From: Adlercreutzia hattorii
GTDB lineage: Bacteria; Actinomycetota; Coriobacteriia; Coriobacteriales; Eggerthellaceae
Assembly: GCF_011405655.1 (NCBI RefSeq)
Contig: NZ_AP022829.1
Span: forward strand, 1 to 64,000
Length of the DNA: 64,000 nucleotides
Direction of reading: 5' to 3'
Below are positions 26,121 to 34,591 of the stretch, in pieces. The notes under the pieces were generated by a model, which worked only from the letters and a program-made list of their open reading frames with translations, was not told where the DNA came from and made no database searches. How positions within the stretch are numbered: position 1 is the stretch's first letter; every line of letters starts with the position of its first letter. A program made the position numbers and the translations under genes.

Positions 26121-28423
26121 CGGGCACCCCCTTCTTCCACTGCATCTCCGCCGCATTCCAACTCTTCCCCACTGAAAGTCAAACCAGAGATCGGGCCGGT
26201 TTGGAACGGATCGGGGTTCGGGGCGTAGATGGTCGGTTCCACTGGAGCCGCCCCGCCGAAACCCACGGCACCCTGGATGGCGTCGAAGGGACACACCTGG
26301 GTGCAAAGCCCGCAGCCGTCGCACAAGCCCGTATCCACAAAAGCTTGGCCGCGTGTGCCCGACTTCGGACCGCGCAGCCCCTCGTCGAAGCCGATGCCGG
26401 GGCACCCGATGGAGGTGATGCACTTCTTGCAGCCCGTGCACGTATCAGCGTCGATAGTCACCGGCGCATCGGGCTTCTTCAGCTGGATGCACGGGGCGCG
26501 GAAGATGATCGCCGACGGGCCTTCGAAGTCGATGGCCGCGCGCGCCGCCGCCACGGAGCTTTCCAGGCTGTGCGGATTCGCGAACCCAATGTGCTGGACG
26601 CCCAGACCGTGCAGCACTTCCTCAATCACAATGGGACGCCGCCGCTCGCCCATGAGCGTGACGCCCGTGCCGGGGTGCGGCTGGCTGCCGGTCATGGCCG
26701 TGGTGGCGTTGTCCAGAATGGCGAAGGTGACGTCGTGACCGTTGTACACGGCATTGGCGATGCCGGTCATGGCGCTGGCGAAGAACGTGGAGTCGCCTAC
26801 GAAGGCCACCTGCTTCTTGCCCGGCTCGGCCACGGCGAAGCCCTGGGCCATAGTGATGCCCGCGCCCATGCAAAGGCAGGTGTCCACGGCGTCGAGCGGC
26901 TGGGCATTGCCGAGCGTGTAGCAGCCGATGTCGCCGCACAGCACCGCCTCGCGGCCGCGGAGCGCCTGCTTCACGGCATAGAAGCTGCCGCGATGGGGGC
27001 AGCCCGCGCACAGCACCGGCGGACGCACCGGCAAGGGGCCGTCGTAGCCGAGGTTGTTGGCGCCGATGATGGACGCCACCAGGGCGGCAAGGGAACCAGC
27101 CTGTCCGCACCCGGCGTCGGGGGAGGCCCCGTGCTCAGTCTCGGAAGAGCAGCGCGAGGGCGGCGGTACCTCCTCGCGCGCAGGTTGCGCAGCGAACGGA
27201 ACAGCCCAGTGGGCTGTTCCGCCGAGCGAGCCATTGCTTGAGCACGTGGAGGTGCCGCCGCCCTCGCGCGGAGAGTCAGCAGACGCGCTCGTGCGGTCGA
27301 AGAACCTTCCCAGGCGGCCGGCGATGTTCTCCGTCGTGTTCTCGCCGCGATCGTTAGCCTCGCCCGTCAGCTTGCCATGCACCCGCAGCGGCAGATGGCG
27401 CTCGCCGGTCAGCTTCAGCATTTCCTCTTCCAGCACGGAATCGAGTTCTTCGAAGACGATCACATCGGTCAGCTCCTCGGCGAAGGCCGCCGCCGTCTCG
27501 GCCGGGAAAGGGTAGGGCGTGCCTACGGCCATGAAACGGTAGCGGGGCACAGGAATTCCGGCGCGGGAGGCCTGGGCCTCAATAAGCGATAACGCCTCGC
27601 GGGCGTAGGCTGCCGATACGCCGCCAGCCACAATGCCCACCGCAGGAGCGGACGCTCCAGCACCTTCGACGCCATTCTGCACGACGCCAATCGTCTCACC
27701 TTCCCCGCCCCCTTCGAACACTTCGTTGAACTGCGCAAATGCAGGGTCGTGAGCGTAGTCCCAAGCGATCTGGGCCAGGCGGCGGTTAATCTCGCCGTGG
27801 CCTTCGTAGGCACGCTTGGGAAAAATGACCCATTTGGGATCCTTCTGGAAGCCCCCTTCAGGCAGCGGACGGCCATGAGTCTCTTCGGCCACCTCGAAGA
27901 ACGTGGAGGCGTGATTGATGCGCGTGGTAGGGCGCACGATGACCGGCGTGTGGTAGCGCTCGGACAAATCAAACGCCGCCTTCATCATGGCGAAGCCCTG
28001 CTCGGGCGTGGCCGGATCGAGCACCGGCACCTTCGCGAAGGAGCCGAACCGGCGCGTGTCCTGCTCGGTTTGGGAGGAGATGGGGCCCGGATCGTCGGCC
28101 ACGAACAGCACGCAGCCGCCGCCCGTGCCCACGTAGTTCAGCGACATGAGCGCATCGGAAGCGACGTTCAGCCCCACCTGCTTGCAGGTGAACAGCACCC
28201 GCGCGCCGCAGTAGGACGCGCCGGCCAGCATCTCGAGCGCCGCCTTCTCGTTGGTGGACCATTCCACATGCACGTCCTGGGCCGCGCCCGCCGCGTGCAG
28301 CTTCGCCACAGTTTCCACCAGCTCGGACGACGGCGTGCCAGGATACCCCGCCACCACGTTCACCCCGGCCTCCAAAGCCGCATGGGCGAACGCCTCATTG
28401 CCCATCAAAAGTTTCTTCACCAT
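26117..28423 (-). CDS. iorA: Indolepyruvate:ferredoxin oxidoreductase, alpha subunit, with in-frame insertion
   Basis: The 768-residue protein carries the N-terminal pyrimidine domain (MGNEAFAHAALEAGV, GYPGTPSSE), the thiamine-diphosphate region (GDIGCYTLG, VGDSTFFASAMTG, LDNATTAMTG) and two C-terminal [4Fe-4S] ferredoxin motifs (CTGCKKCITSIGCPG, CDGCGLCTQVCPFDA). It catalyses oxidative decarboxylation of indolepyruvate and related aryl pyruvates. ATG 28423 is taken because the family N-terminus follows directly; further upstream the frame loses resemblance. Residues about 372-435 are a Ser/Gly/Pro-rich stretch unlike the family, encoded by a palindromic DNA element at 27152-27269. The flanking blocks remain in frame, so the enzyme may still work. 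Confidence 0.93.
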   Translation of the reverse strand: MVKKLLMGNEAFAHAALEAGVNVVAGYPGTPSSELVETVAKLHAAGAAQDVHVEWSTNEKAALEMLAGASYCGARVLFTCKQVGLNVASDALMSLNYVGTGGGCVLFVADDPGPISSQTEQDTRRFGSFAKVPVLDPATPEQGFAMMKAAFDLSERYHTPVIVRPTTRINHASTFFEVAEETHGRPLPEGGFQKDPKWVIFPKRAYEGHGEINRRLAQIAWDYAHDPAFAQFNEVFEGGGEGETIGVVQNGVEGAGASAPAVGIVAGGVSAAYAREALSLIEAQASRAGIPVPRYRFMAVGTPYPFPAETAAAFAEELTDVIVFEELDSVLEEEMLKLTGERHLPLRVHGKLTGEANDRGENTTENIAGRLGRFFDRTSASADSPREGGGTSTCSSNGSLGGTAHWAVPFAAQPAREEVPPPSRCSSETEHGASPDAGCGQAGSLAALVASIIGANNLGYDGPLPVRPPVLCAGCPHRGSFYAVKQALRGREAVLCGDIGCYTLGNAQPLDAVDTCLCMGAGITMAQGFAVAEPGKKQVAFVGDSTFFASAMTGIANAVYNGHDVTFAILDNATTAMTGSQPHPGTGVTLMGERRRPIVIEEVLHGLGVQHIGFANPHSLESSVAAARAAIDFEGPSAIIFRAPCIQLKKPDAPVTIDADTCTGCKKCITSIGCPGIGFDEGLRGPKSGTRGQAFVDTGLCDGCGLCTQVCPFDAIQGAVGFGGAAPVEPTIYAPNPDPFQTGPISGLTFSGEELECGGDAVEEGGAR
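27152..27269. repeat. Palindromic element inserted within iorA
   Basis: Outer arms 27152-27173 and 27248-27269 are 22-base inverted repeats with one mismatch (GCGCGAGGGCGGCGGTACC and its complement). The inner arms GGAACAGCCC and GGGCTGTTCC at 27198-27220 form a hairpin with a 3-base loop. The element is read through in frame. It resembles REP or MITE-like palindromes. I cannot say whether it recurs elsewhere in the genome. Confidence 0.85.
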
Positions 28424-28553
28424 GTTCGTTCCGCCACTCTCGTCAACCTGTTGGAACAACCTATCCGCTGGCGTCAACCTAACGGACGCTCTTTCCGTCG
28501 GTATCAACTTACTATCTACCCGCCGACTCAATCTACTGGGACAATTTGCCTAT

Positions 28554-28742
28554 CGGCTTTTCGCCAAAAATTGCGGTTGTTAGCATTTTCTGCAGACATT
28601 CGAGACGGAAGACCTCGCCTCATGTCCACTTTCTGCCCCTAAATTGAACCATTTGCCCTCATTATCGTCATTTTCGCCCCTTAGATTTCCCGCGGCTCCA
28701 CTGCAGATGCTAACAAACGCAATTTTTTGGGAAAAATCGGAG
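28554..28742. repeat. Long inverted repeat around a ~105-bp core
   Basis: Bases 28554-28595 and 28701-28742 are imperfect inverted copies. Both contain CAAAAATTGCG-TTGTTAGCAT-CTGCAG, with a 3-base insertion in the left arm and a few mismatches. They lie in the 417-base gap between iorA and purE, which has no other gene. This could be a MITE-like element or a large regulatory palindrome upstream of iorA. Confidence 0.75.
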
Positions 28743-28840
28743 GCCAAACTGCCTGCAACCACGAACAAGGCCGCCTCTGCCACGCAAACCGTCGAGCAAA
28801 TTGCATGGCGCAGACCGCACCCATCACAAGACGAGAACGC

Positions 28841-29302
28841 TTACGACGCCATCTCTGCCTTCAGGTCGGCCACCTTTTGCAGCATGGCCTCGTCGTTCGT
28901 GCCCATCATCTGCACGGCCAGAATGGCGGCGTTCTTCGCGCCGTTGATGGCCACACAGGCCACCGGCACGCCCGAGGGCATCTGCACCATGGACAGCAGC
29001 GAGTCCAGGCCGCCCAAATCGCTCGTCTTCATGGGCACGGCGATGACCGGTAGCGGCGTGAACGCGGCCACCACCCCGCCCAGATGCGCAGCCTTGCCGG
29101 CGGCGGCGATGATCACCTTGATGCCGCGGTCATGGGCCGTTTCCGCCCACTCGTGCACCACGGCCGGTTTGCGGTGGGCGCTCGCCACCTTCACCTCGTA
29201 GGGCACGCCCATGGCGTCCAGCTGGGCCATGCACGGCTCCATGGCCGGCATGTCCGATTCCGATCCCATAATGATGCCGACCACCGGCGTCGCGTCTGCC
29301 AT
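28841..29302 (-). CDS. purE: N5-carboxyaminoimidazole ribonucleotide mutase (PurE)
   Basis: The 153-residue protein matches PurE in length and motifs: [13 protein letters not shown] (phosphate site), VASAHRKP (catalytic His) and [25 protein letters not shown]. It shifts a carboxylate on aminoimidazole ribonucleotide in de novo purine synthesis. Bacterial enzymes of this class usually work after PurK, but no purK or other pur gene is nearby, so it stands alone. It could instead use CO2 directly, as class II enzymes do; the sequence by eye does not settle this. Confidence 0.9.
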   Translation of the reverse strand: MADATPVVGIIMGSESDMPAMEPCMAQLDAMGVPYEVKVASAHRKPAVVHEWAETAHDRGIKVIIAAAGKAAHLGGVVAAFTPLPVIAVPMKTSDLGGLDSLLSMVQMPSGVPVACVAINGAKNAAILAVQMMGTNDEAMLQKVADLKAEMAS

Positions 29303-29479
29303 ATTCGCGTCCTTTCCCTCGCGTCTTCAATGCCCTCCATTATAGAACCGTCCCGTTGCAAAACGCCTACGAATGGCCGCGACGGGACGGCTCGCCCACC
29401 TGAAGGCGTAAGGTGTAAAAGATACATGAGGTCACGCGGAGCGCTTCAGAGTGCCACGTGCAAGTTGAAAGGAACCGCC

Positions 29480-29710
29480 ATGAGCGAAGAGACGCTGCAG
29501 CAGCACCTGGAACAGCAGGAGAAGCATATCGCCGACCACGAACGCGCGGAGAAGCACGCCGAGAAGGAGCGTGAGCACCGCGCCGACCACGGCATTCACG
29601 ATTACATCGGCCACGAGATCGCCCACGAGGAGCGCGCCGAGCGTCGCCAGCAGAACGAGACCGATGCCGCCCTCGCGGAAGCCGCCGACACCATCCTGCG
29701 CGGGGAATAG
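29480..29710 (+). CDS. Small highly charged coiled-coil protein, unknown function
   Basis: The 76-residue protein begins at ATG 29480, seven bases after GAAAGGA. It is extremely rich in Glu, His, Lys and Arg (for example EKHAEKEREHRADHG and HEERAERRQQ). It should form a single long amphipathic helix or coiled coil. The many histidines could bind metal. No membrane segment, signal or known domain is seen. It lies alone just before the tRNA-Leu gene. I do not recognise a family. Confidence 0.65.
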   Translation: MSEETLQQHLEQQEKHIADHERAEKHAEKEREHRADHGIHDYIGHEIAHEERAERRQQNETDAALAEAADTILRGE

Positions 29711-29795
29711 ACGATTCCCGAAAAAACTTCTTGCGCCCGCGCGGTAAGTCGGGTATTATCAACTACGCTCTTTTGGCAAAGCCGAAACAGCACCT

Positions 29796-29882
29796 GCGGG
29801 CGTGGCGGAATTGGCAGACGCGTACGGTTCAGGTCCGTATGGGGGCAACCCCATGGAGGTTCAAGTCCTCTCGCCCGCACCA
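29796..29882 (+). tRNA. tRNA-Leu (anticodon CAG)
   Basis: The 87-base gene has a 7-bp acceptor stem (GCGGGCG/CGCCCGC), the anticodon arm TACGG-TTCAGGT-CCGTA with anticodon CAG, and the long variable arm typical of leucine tRNA (GGGGGCAACCCC). It has the T arm GGTTCAAGTCC and an encoded CCA end. Its last 34 bases recur at 35518-35551. Confidence 0.95.
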
Positions 29883-29894
29883 CTTTAAAGCACC

Positions 29895-29940
29895 AGGCCA
29901 GCTTGATAAAACGAGCTGGCCTAATTTGTTTCTCCGTCCC
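29895..29940 (+). terminator. Terminator after tRNA-Leu
   Basis: AGGCCAGCT and AGCTGGCCT form a 9-bp stem with a 20-base loop region, followed by AATTTGTTT. It lies 12 bases after the tRNA. Confidence 0.75.
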
Positions 29941-30005
29941 CCAGGCGCAAATGATCAGCCGATCAAATAAACAATAGCCTGGAAACCCCTTTGAGCCTTA
30001 ACCTC

Positions 30006-30049
30006 GAAGCTGCCCGGGCGTGACGGAGCACCTGCCGTCATTGGAGCGC
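30006..30049. repeat. Copy of the sequence upstream of the type I toxin
   Basis: GAAGCTGCCCGG, CGTGACGGAGCACC and the following CATTG-AGCG match 35190-35233 with several differences. At the other site this sequence lies in the leader of the 28-residue toxin. Here no toxin ORF follows, so it may be a remnant. The rest of the 29941-30214 gap shows no gene. Confidence 0.7.
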
Positions 30050-30214
30050 GCACTGATAGCTATTCGGCGATAAGCGCAAATGAACGTCAGTTTGATTTCC
30101 CTCCCGTAACGAGCATCCCGGCAGCGCGCACCCTTCGCATTGAAAGCGGGACAATGGGAGCGTCGGGGACCCATACCCGACGCTCTTGCCGTCTATTCCA
30201 GGAGGTGCGTTGCC

Positions 30215-31216
30215 ATGAAGCACTCCACCATGCCCGCGGCCGCGAAGATTGCCGTCGGCGCTGGCGCTGCGGTCGCAGGCGCCGCGGTGGCCTTCGCCCC
30301 CGTACTCGCCAAGCGCCATCGCGTGCGCGCTACCTGCAAGCCCTTCTACAGCGAGGCCACGCGCCACTTCAAGATTCCCGACATCAACCACGGCTTCGTG
30401 CCCCAGGATCTCTTCTATCTGGACGACGAGAAAACATGGTTGTTCAGCGGATACATGGCCAACCGCAAGCCCTCGCCCATCTTCCAGGTGGGCGAGGGCG
30501 GCGAAGTGCGGCGCCACGAGGTGCGCCTGCCCGACGGATCGCTTTATCGTGGGCACGGCGCTGCCATCACAGCTGCCGGTCCTCACGTCTTCCTTACCGT
30601 GCGCGACGGCTTCGTGGTTCTCGACCGTGCCGCCCTGGCCACCGCAGCCGACGGCGATACCCTTGAGGCCACCGGCCGCCGGGCCATTCCCCTTGAGCCC
30701 GCGTTCATGAACGTGCAGAAGGGCATGCTCTACATCGGCGAGTTCCAGCACCGGCTGTTCTACCCCACGCCGAAAAGCCACTGGCTCACCTGCCCTTCCG
30801 GCGAGGTGAACCCGGCGCTCGTGTACGCCTACGCGCCGCATGCCCACGGGCCCTTCGGCTTCGGCGAGCATCCGGCGGCGGTGTACTCCATTCCCGGCAA
30901 CGTGCAGGGGCTATGCGTGACGCCCGACGGTAACATCGCGCTCAGCCTGTCCTGGGGTTTCGGCGATGCCGAAGTGCGCATCTACGACCCAGCTCGCGCG
31001 CATCGAGGAGGAAGCTACCTGGTGGACGGCCATCGCTGCCCGCTGTACTTCCTGGACGACGCGACCCTCGTGCAGACGCTGACGGTGCCGCCCATGGCCG
31101 AGGGCATCGACGAAGTGGACGGCGAGATATACTTGGCCAGCGAATCGGCGAGCAACCTGCACCTTCTCGGGAAGTTCTACGGCGGCGGCCACGTGTACTC
31201 ATTCCCCGCGGAGTAG
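30215..31216 (+). CDS. Predicted beta-propeller protein (first of two paralogues)
   Basis: The 333-residue protein starts at ATG 30215 behind CCAGGAGG. A hydrophobic N-terminal helix (residues 8-30, IAVGAGAAVAGAAVAFAPVL) is probably an uncleaved membrane anchor. The rest is rich in short beta strands with repeating patterns (QDLFYLDDEKTWLFSGY, YSIPGNVQGLCVTPDGNIAL, FGDAEVRIYD, PMAEGIDEVDGEIYLASE), as in six-bladed propeller or SMP-30-like folds. No catalytic residues can be assigned. A paralogue of identical length, about three-quarters identical by eye, lies at 36682. It is the first gene inside the tRNA-bounded segment. Function unknown. Confidence 0.72.
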   Translation: MKHSTMPAAAKIAVGAGAAVAGAAVAFAPVLAKRHRVRATCKPFYSEATRHFKIPDINHGFVPQDLFYLDDEKTWLFSGYMANRKPSPIFQVGEGGEVRRHEVRLPDGSLYRGHGAAITAAGPHVFLTVRDGFVVLDRAALATAADGDTLEATGRRAIPLEPAFMNVQKGMLYIGEFQHRLFYPTPKSHWLTCPSGEVNPALVYAYAPHAHGPFGFGEHPAAVYSIPGNVQGLCVTPDGNIALSLSWGFGDAEVRIYDPARAHRGGSYLVDGHRCPLYFLDDATLVQTLTVPPMAEGIDEVDGEIYLASESASNLHLLGKFYGGGHVYSFPAE

Positions 31217-31219
31217 ACG

Positions 31220-32566
31220 CTAGGCAAGTGCGGCGCGGCCCGAACGAGCGAACACCACATCCCCCATGTGAGGCACTGGGGAGAACACCTGCTTCTTGCC
31301 AACTTCGGCAAGGGAGAGAAAGCCCATCTGCACGAGCTTCTTCAAATCGGCGCGGGCCGTAACGAGCGTGACGTCATAGCGGCGCTCGTAGGTTGCTGCG
31401 TCGATGCTTCCTGACGGGTTCATAACCAGCTCCATGAGCAAGCTCTGCTGGCGATGGTTGAGCCGCGTATCGGCCGCCAGCGCCGCGTGGCACCGGTCGA
31501 ACTGGGCTACCATGGCGTCGGTCTCGCGCTCCAAGTCATCGAGACCGCGTTCCAGAAACTGCAGCAGCTGTCTCAGATAGGGCGTCGTATTGTTGCCGTA
31601 ACGACTATGGAGAATGGCCTGCCCGAAGGCGAAGGGCAGTTCCTGGGCCGAGGGCAGCCCCAACTCCCAATCGAGCAGAGCCCGAGAGAACGACACGAAG
31701 GCCAGCGCCCGCATGCCGATGCGCTCGAAGAACAGGCGCCGCAGAATGACCTCCATGAACCCGTTCCACCGAGCGAAGGGAAGTTCCTCGCAAATGAGGT
31801 CGCAGGCAATGACAACCGCCACGACGCCTTCGGCGCGACCCTGGTACGCCTCGTTCACATGGGTGCTGATCAGCTCGAGGCACCAGCTCTTCTGCTCGGC
31901 GTCGTAGCGTGAAAGCGGGTCGTTGCCATCGGCGCTTCCATAGGCGTTATAACTCGTCTCCGGGCGGCGCATGGGCCGATAGGGAAACGCCGCACAGCCT
32001 TCATCAAGACGAGACTGGATCTCCCCGTAGAGGGACTCGTCGAAGGCGCGGTCGCAATACTCGTCGAGCGACCGCAAAACGGCGAGGGCGTTTGCTGCCA
32101 GACGCTCTGCCGGCGTTGCAGGTGTGCGCGTCCCCGCCGCAAGAGCGACTACCGCATCGGGGTCGATCTCAACCCCATCGCGGGCCGCAGCAGCGGAAAG
32201 ATCGGCCACGAGAAACGGAGACTTCCCGTAAGCGCTCCGATATTGAGCCAAGCGGGCATCAAGAGTCCCAGCAGTACGGCCGCGGTGCATCAAGCGCGCG
32301 AGCACGGCGCTCATCTCCGAGGAAATGCTGTACCAGGAGCCTTCTCCCACACATGCCTCATCAGACTGGCTAAACGGCATCTGCTCGTCTACCCCCACCA
32401 AGCGGACAAATTCGATGACCTCCCACATCGTTTCGGGAGACAAGCCGGCCGGCATGGGAAGGCCCTGGAACTGATCCCAGGAAACAAGCTCTCCGGCATG
32501 CCGCGTCACAAAAGCCGCAACCTCCTCGTTGCGAATGAACTCGCTGATGCTCATGGAATCGCTCAC
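31220..32566 (-). CDS. Fic-like regulator without the catalytic motif, with C-terminal winged helix
   Basis: The 448-residue protein starts at GTG 32566, five bases after AGGTGAGG. The frame is open further upstream, but that part lies antisense to the flavoprotein gene and is not coding. The middle (about residues 225-345) is helical and resembles a Fido domain in spacing, but has no HPFxxGNGR. The C-terminus (LNHRQQSLLMELV ... YDVTLVTARADLKKLVQMG) matches the winged helix found at the end of many Fic proteins. It is probably a DNA-binding regulator, not an AMP-transferase. It is divergent from the flavoprotein at 32795, with palindromic sites between them, so it likely controls that gene. 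Confidence 0.7.
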   Translation of the reverse strand: MSDSMSISEFIRNEEVAAFVTRHAGELVSWDQFQGLPMPAGLSPETMWEVIEFVRLVGVDEQMPFSQSDEACVGEGSWYSISSEMSAVLARLMHRGRTAGTLDARLAQYRSAYGKSPFLVADLSAAAARDGVEIDPDAVVALAAGTRTPATPAERLAANALAVLRSLDEYCDRAFDESLYGEIQSRLDEGCAAFPYRPMRRPETSYNAYGSADGNDPLSRYDAEQKSWCLELISTHVNEAYQGRAEGVVAVVIACDLICEELPFARWNGFMEVILRRLFFERIGMRALAFVSFSRALLDWELGLPSAQELPFAFGQAILHSRYGNNTTPYLRQLLQFLERGLDDLERETDAMVAQFDRCHAALAADTRLNHRQQSLLMELVMNPSGSIDAATYERRYDVTLVTARADLKKLVQMGFLSLAEVGKKQVFSPVPHMGDVVFARSGRAALA

Positions 32567-32651
32567 CGCAGCCTCACCTCTCCCCGCAAACTTCCCCTGC
32601 CCTGTGCGCCCTATAATAGCGCCAGCTTTGCTTCGGAGCACCCCAAGGCTC

Positions 32652-32720
32652 CTGAAAATTATTTTCAGTTGTTCGAAAAACTGACTTTGAACTGCGTATT
32701 CTTCTGAAAAATACTTTTCT
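32652..32720. promoter_or_regulatory. Paired palindromic operator candidates between divergent genes
   Basis: CTGAAAATTATTTTCAG at 32652-32668 is a perfect palindrome with a 3-base centre. CTGAAAAATACTTTTCT at 32704-32720 is a degenerate copy 52 bases on. Both lie between the Fic-like regulator and the flavoprotein gene, as expected for binding sites of the regulator. Confidence 0.6.
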
Positions 32721-32794
32721 TGAACCCCTCTTTTCCCTCTGCACACAATGCGGCCGTTCCCTAAGGGACGCAAATCGACAAGGAGGAGAAAAGC

Positions 32795-34423
32795 ATGGAG
32801 CGAAGGGATTTCCTGAAACTGGGATGCGTTGGCGCGAGCGCCGCGGTAGTGGCCGGTCTTGCCGGCTGCGCCCCTCAAACTAAGTCGGGGCCGACAGAAC
32901 TTGCCGGCACCAGCGCCAGCGACGTGAACTGGACTGACGAGTACGACGTCGTCGTAGTCGGCGGCGGCGGGGCGGGTTTCTGCGCCGCCATCGAAGCCGC
33001 CGAGGCAGGCGCGAGCGTGCTCATCATGGAGAAATCGGGCACCTGCGGCGGCGACACCGCGCTGTCGAACGGCATGATCCTCGGCGCCGGCACTCCCCAG
33101 CAGGCAGAGCTCGAGGGTTGCACCGACGACTCGGGCGAGAAATTCGCCGAGGAACAAATTGCCTACGCTCAGGGCTTCGGCGACGAGGACATGATCCGCG
33201 AGATGTGCATGGAAAGCGCTGCTGCCGTCGAGTGGCTCGTGAACGACTGCGGCCGCGTGTACGCAACCGTGGACGTCGTGGCGCCGGTCAACGCCTACAC
33301 CGACGAGTTCTACCCGCGCTCTCACTGGGACTACTACGCTATCATAGCGAGTATTCACGGCGAGGAAACCGACCCCACGGCGACGCATTTCGGCTGCCTG
33401 CAGAAGAAGGCCAACACCTACGAGAACATCACCGTCAAGACCAATACCGAGGCGGTGCACCTCATCATGGACGGCAAGGAGGTCGTGGGCGTGCAGTCTG
33501 CCGACGATGACTTCTTCAAAGCGAGGAAGGGTGTTATCCTGGCTACCTGCTCCATTGGCGACAACATGGAGATGGCCCGTGCCATGAACCCTCAGCAGTA
33601 CTGGGGCCTGTATCAGCGCGAGGTGAACGGAGCGCCGGTGCAGGTAGGCGCGAGCCCCTATAACACAGGCGATGGCATCCGCATGGGCCTGGAAGTAGGC
33701 GCTGATCTGGCCCTCAGCGAAGCTTGCGTCATGCTCGACACCCTCTACTTCGGCGGGGTAGGCGAGGGGCGCGGCAACAAGGATGAGAACATCTACAAGT
33801 CCACGCCGGTCAAGGGCGCGATCATCGTCAACCCCCGCGGCAATCGCTTCGTCCAGGAAGATGCTGACTGGGGTTATATCAGCACTATGCAGTACTTTGA
33901 GAACGCCAAGATGGGCGGCGGCCCCGACTGCAAGATCTGGTGCATCGTCGACTCCAACCAGACCGACTACATGGAAAACGTCGTGCAATGGATGATCGAG
34001 CAGGACACCGAGGGCCGCTTCGTGAAAGTTGCCGATACGCTGGAGGAACTTGCCGCCGCAGCCGAGCTGCCCGCCGATAACCTCAAGCGCACGGTGGAGA
34101 AGTGGAACGAGTACTCGAAGAAGGGCGTCGATCCCGATTTCGACCGCCGTACCGACTTCGGCCCCATCGAGACTGGCCCGTTCTACGCGATCCGGATCGT
34201 GCAGAACCCGCTTGGCGCCTGCGGCGGCCTGCGCACCGACATCGAGACGCGCGTGCTGAACACCGCCGGCGAGCCCATCGAGCGCCTGTTTGCCGCCGGG
34301 CAGATTGCCTCGGGCATGTTCACCGGGCCGTTCTACCCCGGTTGCGGCTGGGCCGTGCTCGGCACGGTTCACTGGGGCCGCAAGGCCGGGCGCAACGCCG
34401 CCGCTTTGGACGCACGAGCCTAG
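32795..34423 (+). CDS. Tat-exported FAD-dependent fumarate-reductase-type flavoprotein
   Basis: The 542-residue protein has a short Tat signal (RRDFLKLGCVGAS) ending at a lipobox-like AGC. The FAD-binding fold follows (VVVVGGGGAGFCAAIEA, MEKSGTCGGDTALSNG), then a cap domain, and a C-terminal FAD_binding_2 end (GACGGLRTDIETRVL, RLFAAGQIASGMF). Such exported flavoproteins reduce C=C bonds of fumarate, urocanate or plant-derived acrylates with electrons from cytochromes or quinols. The substrate here is unknown, and no haem-carrying partner is adjacent. AAGGAGGAG precedes ATG 32795. It is divergent from its probable regulator. The length is normal and all domains are intact, unlike the relative at 15443. 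Confidence 0.92.
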   Translation: MERRDFLKLGCVGASAAVVAGLAGCAPQTKSGPTELAGTSASDVNWTDEYDVVVVGGGGAGFCAAIEAAEAGASVLIMEKSGTCGGDTALSNGMILGAGTPQQAELEGCTDDSGEKFAEEQIAYAQGFGDEDMIREMCMESAAAVEWLVNDCGRVYATVDVVAPVNAYTDEFYPRSHWDYYAIIASIHGEETDPTATHFGCLQKKANTYENITVKTNTEAVHLIMDGKEVVGVQSADDDFFKARKGVILATCSIGDNMEMARAMNPQQYWGLYQREVNGAPVQVGASPYNTGDGIRMGLEVGADLALSEACVMLDTLYFGGVGEGRGNKDENIYKSTPVKGAIIVNPRGNRFVQEDADWGYISTMQYFENAKMGGGPDCKIWCIVDSNQTDYMENVVQWMIEQDTEGRFVKVADTLEELAAAAELPADNLKRTVEKWNEYSKKGVDPDFDRRTDFGPIETGPFYAIRIVQNPLGACGGLRTDIETRVLNTAGEPIERLFAAGQIASGMFTGPFYPGCGWAVLGTVHWGRKAGRNAAALDARA

Positions 34424-34436
34424 CCCGTCTTCCCTG

Positions 34437-34467
34437 AAGGCTCGGCCTCCCTCCCCTGCCGAGCCTT
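34437..34467 (+). terminator. Terminator after the flavoprotein gene
   Basis: AAGGCTCGGC pairs with GCCGAGCCTT around an 11-base loop, 14 bases after the stop codon, followed by CTCCTTC. It is the first of three consecutive hairpins. Confidence 0.7.
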
Positions 34468-34476
34468 CTCCTTCAT

Positions 34477-34503
34477 GCGGCTCGGCTACCCTGGCCGAGC
34501 CGC
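34477..34503. terminator. Second hairpin in the convergent gap
   Basis: GCGGCTCGGC and GCCGAGCCGC form a perfect 10-bp stem with a 7-base loop, with no clear T tract. It shares the GGCTCGGC core with the preceding hairpin. Confidence 0.5.
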
Positions 34504-34520
34504 CCCCACACCCTCCCCTT

Positions 34521-34560
34521 GCGAGAGGCCGCTGCCCCCAACGCAGCGGCCTCTCGCTTT
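34521..34560. terminator. Third, strongest hairpin in the convergent gap
   Basis: A perfect 15-bp stem (GCGAGAGGCCGCTGC and its complement) with a 7-base loop is followed by TTT on the plus strand. It lies between the flavoprotein gene and the oppositely oriented small-protein gene. Confidence 0.7.
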
Positions 34561-34591
34561 CGAGCAGACAGAAGCCAACTGCTGCAGGCCA

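Noticed and set aside
29602-29883. Minus-strand ORFs starting MVRARGLEPPWG at the tRNA-Leu gene and at its fragment near 35552
   Set aside because: These are antisense translations of the tRNA 3' half, a well-known false ORF.
32567-34372. Open minus-strand extension that would make the Fic-like regulator 1,050 residues long
   Set aside because: It is antisense to the intact flavoprotein gene at 32795-34423 and has no recognisable domain. A ribosome site supports the start at 32566.
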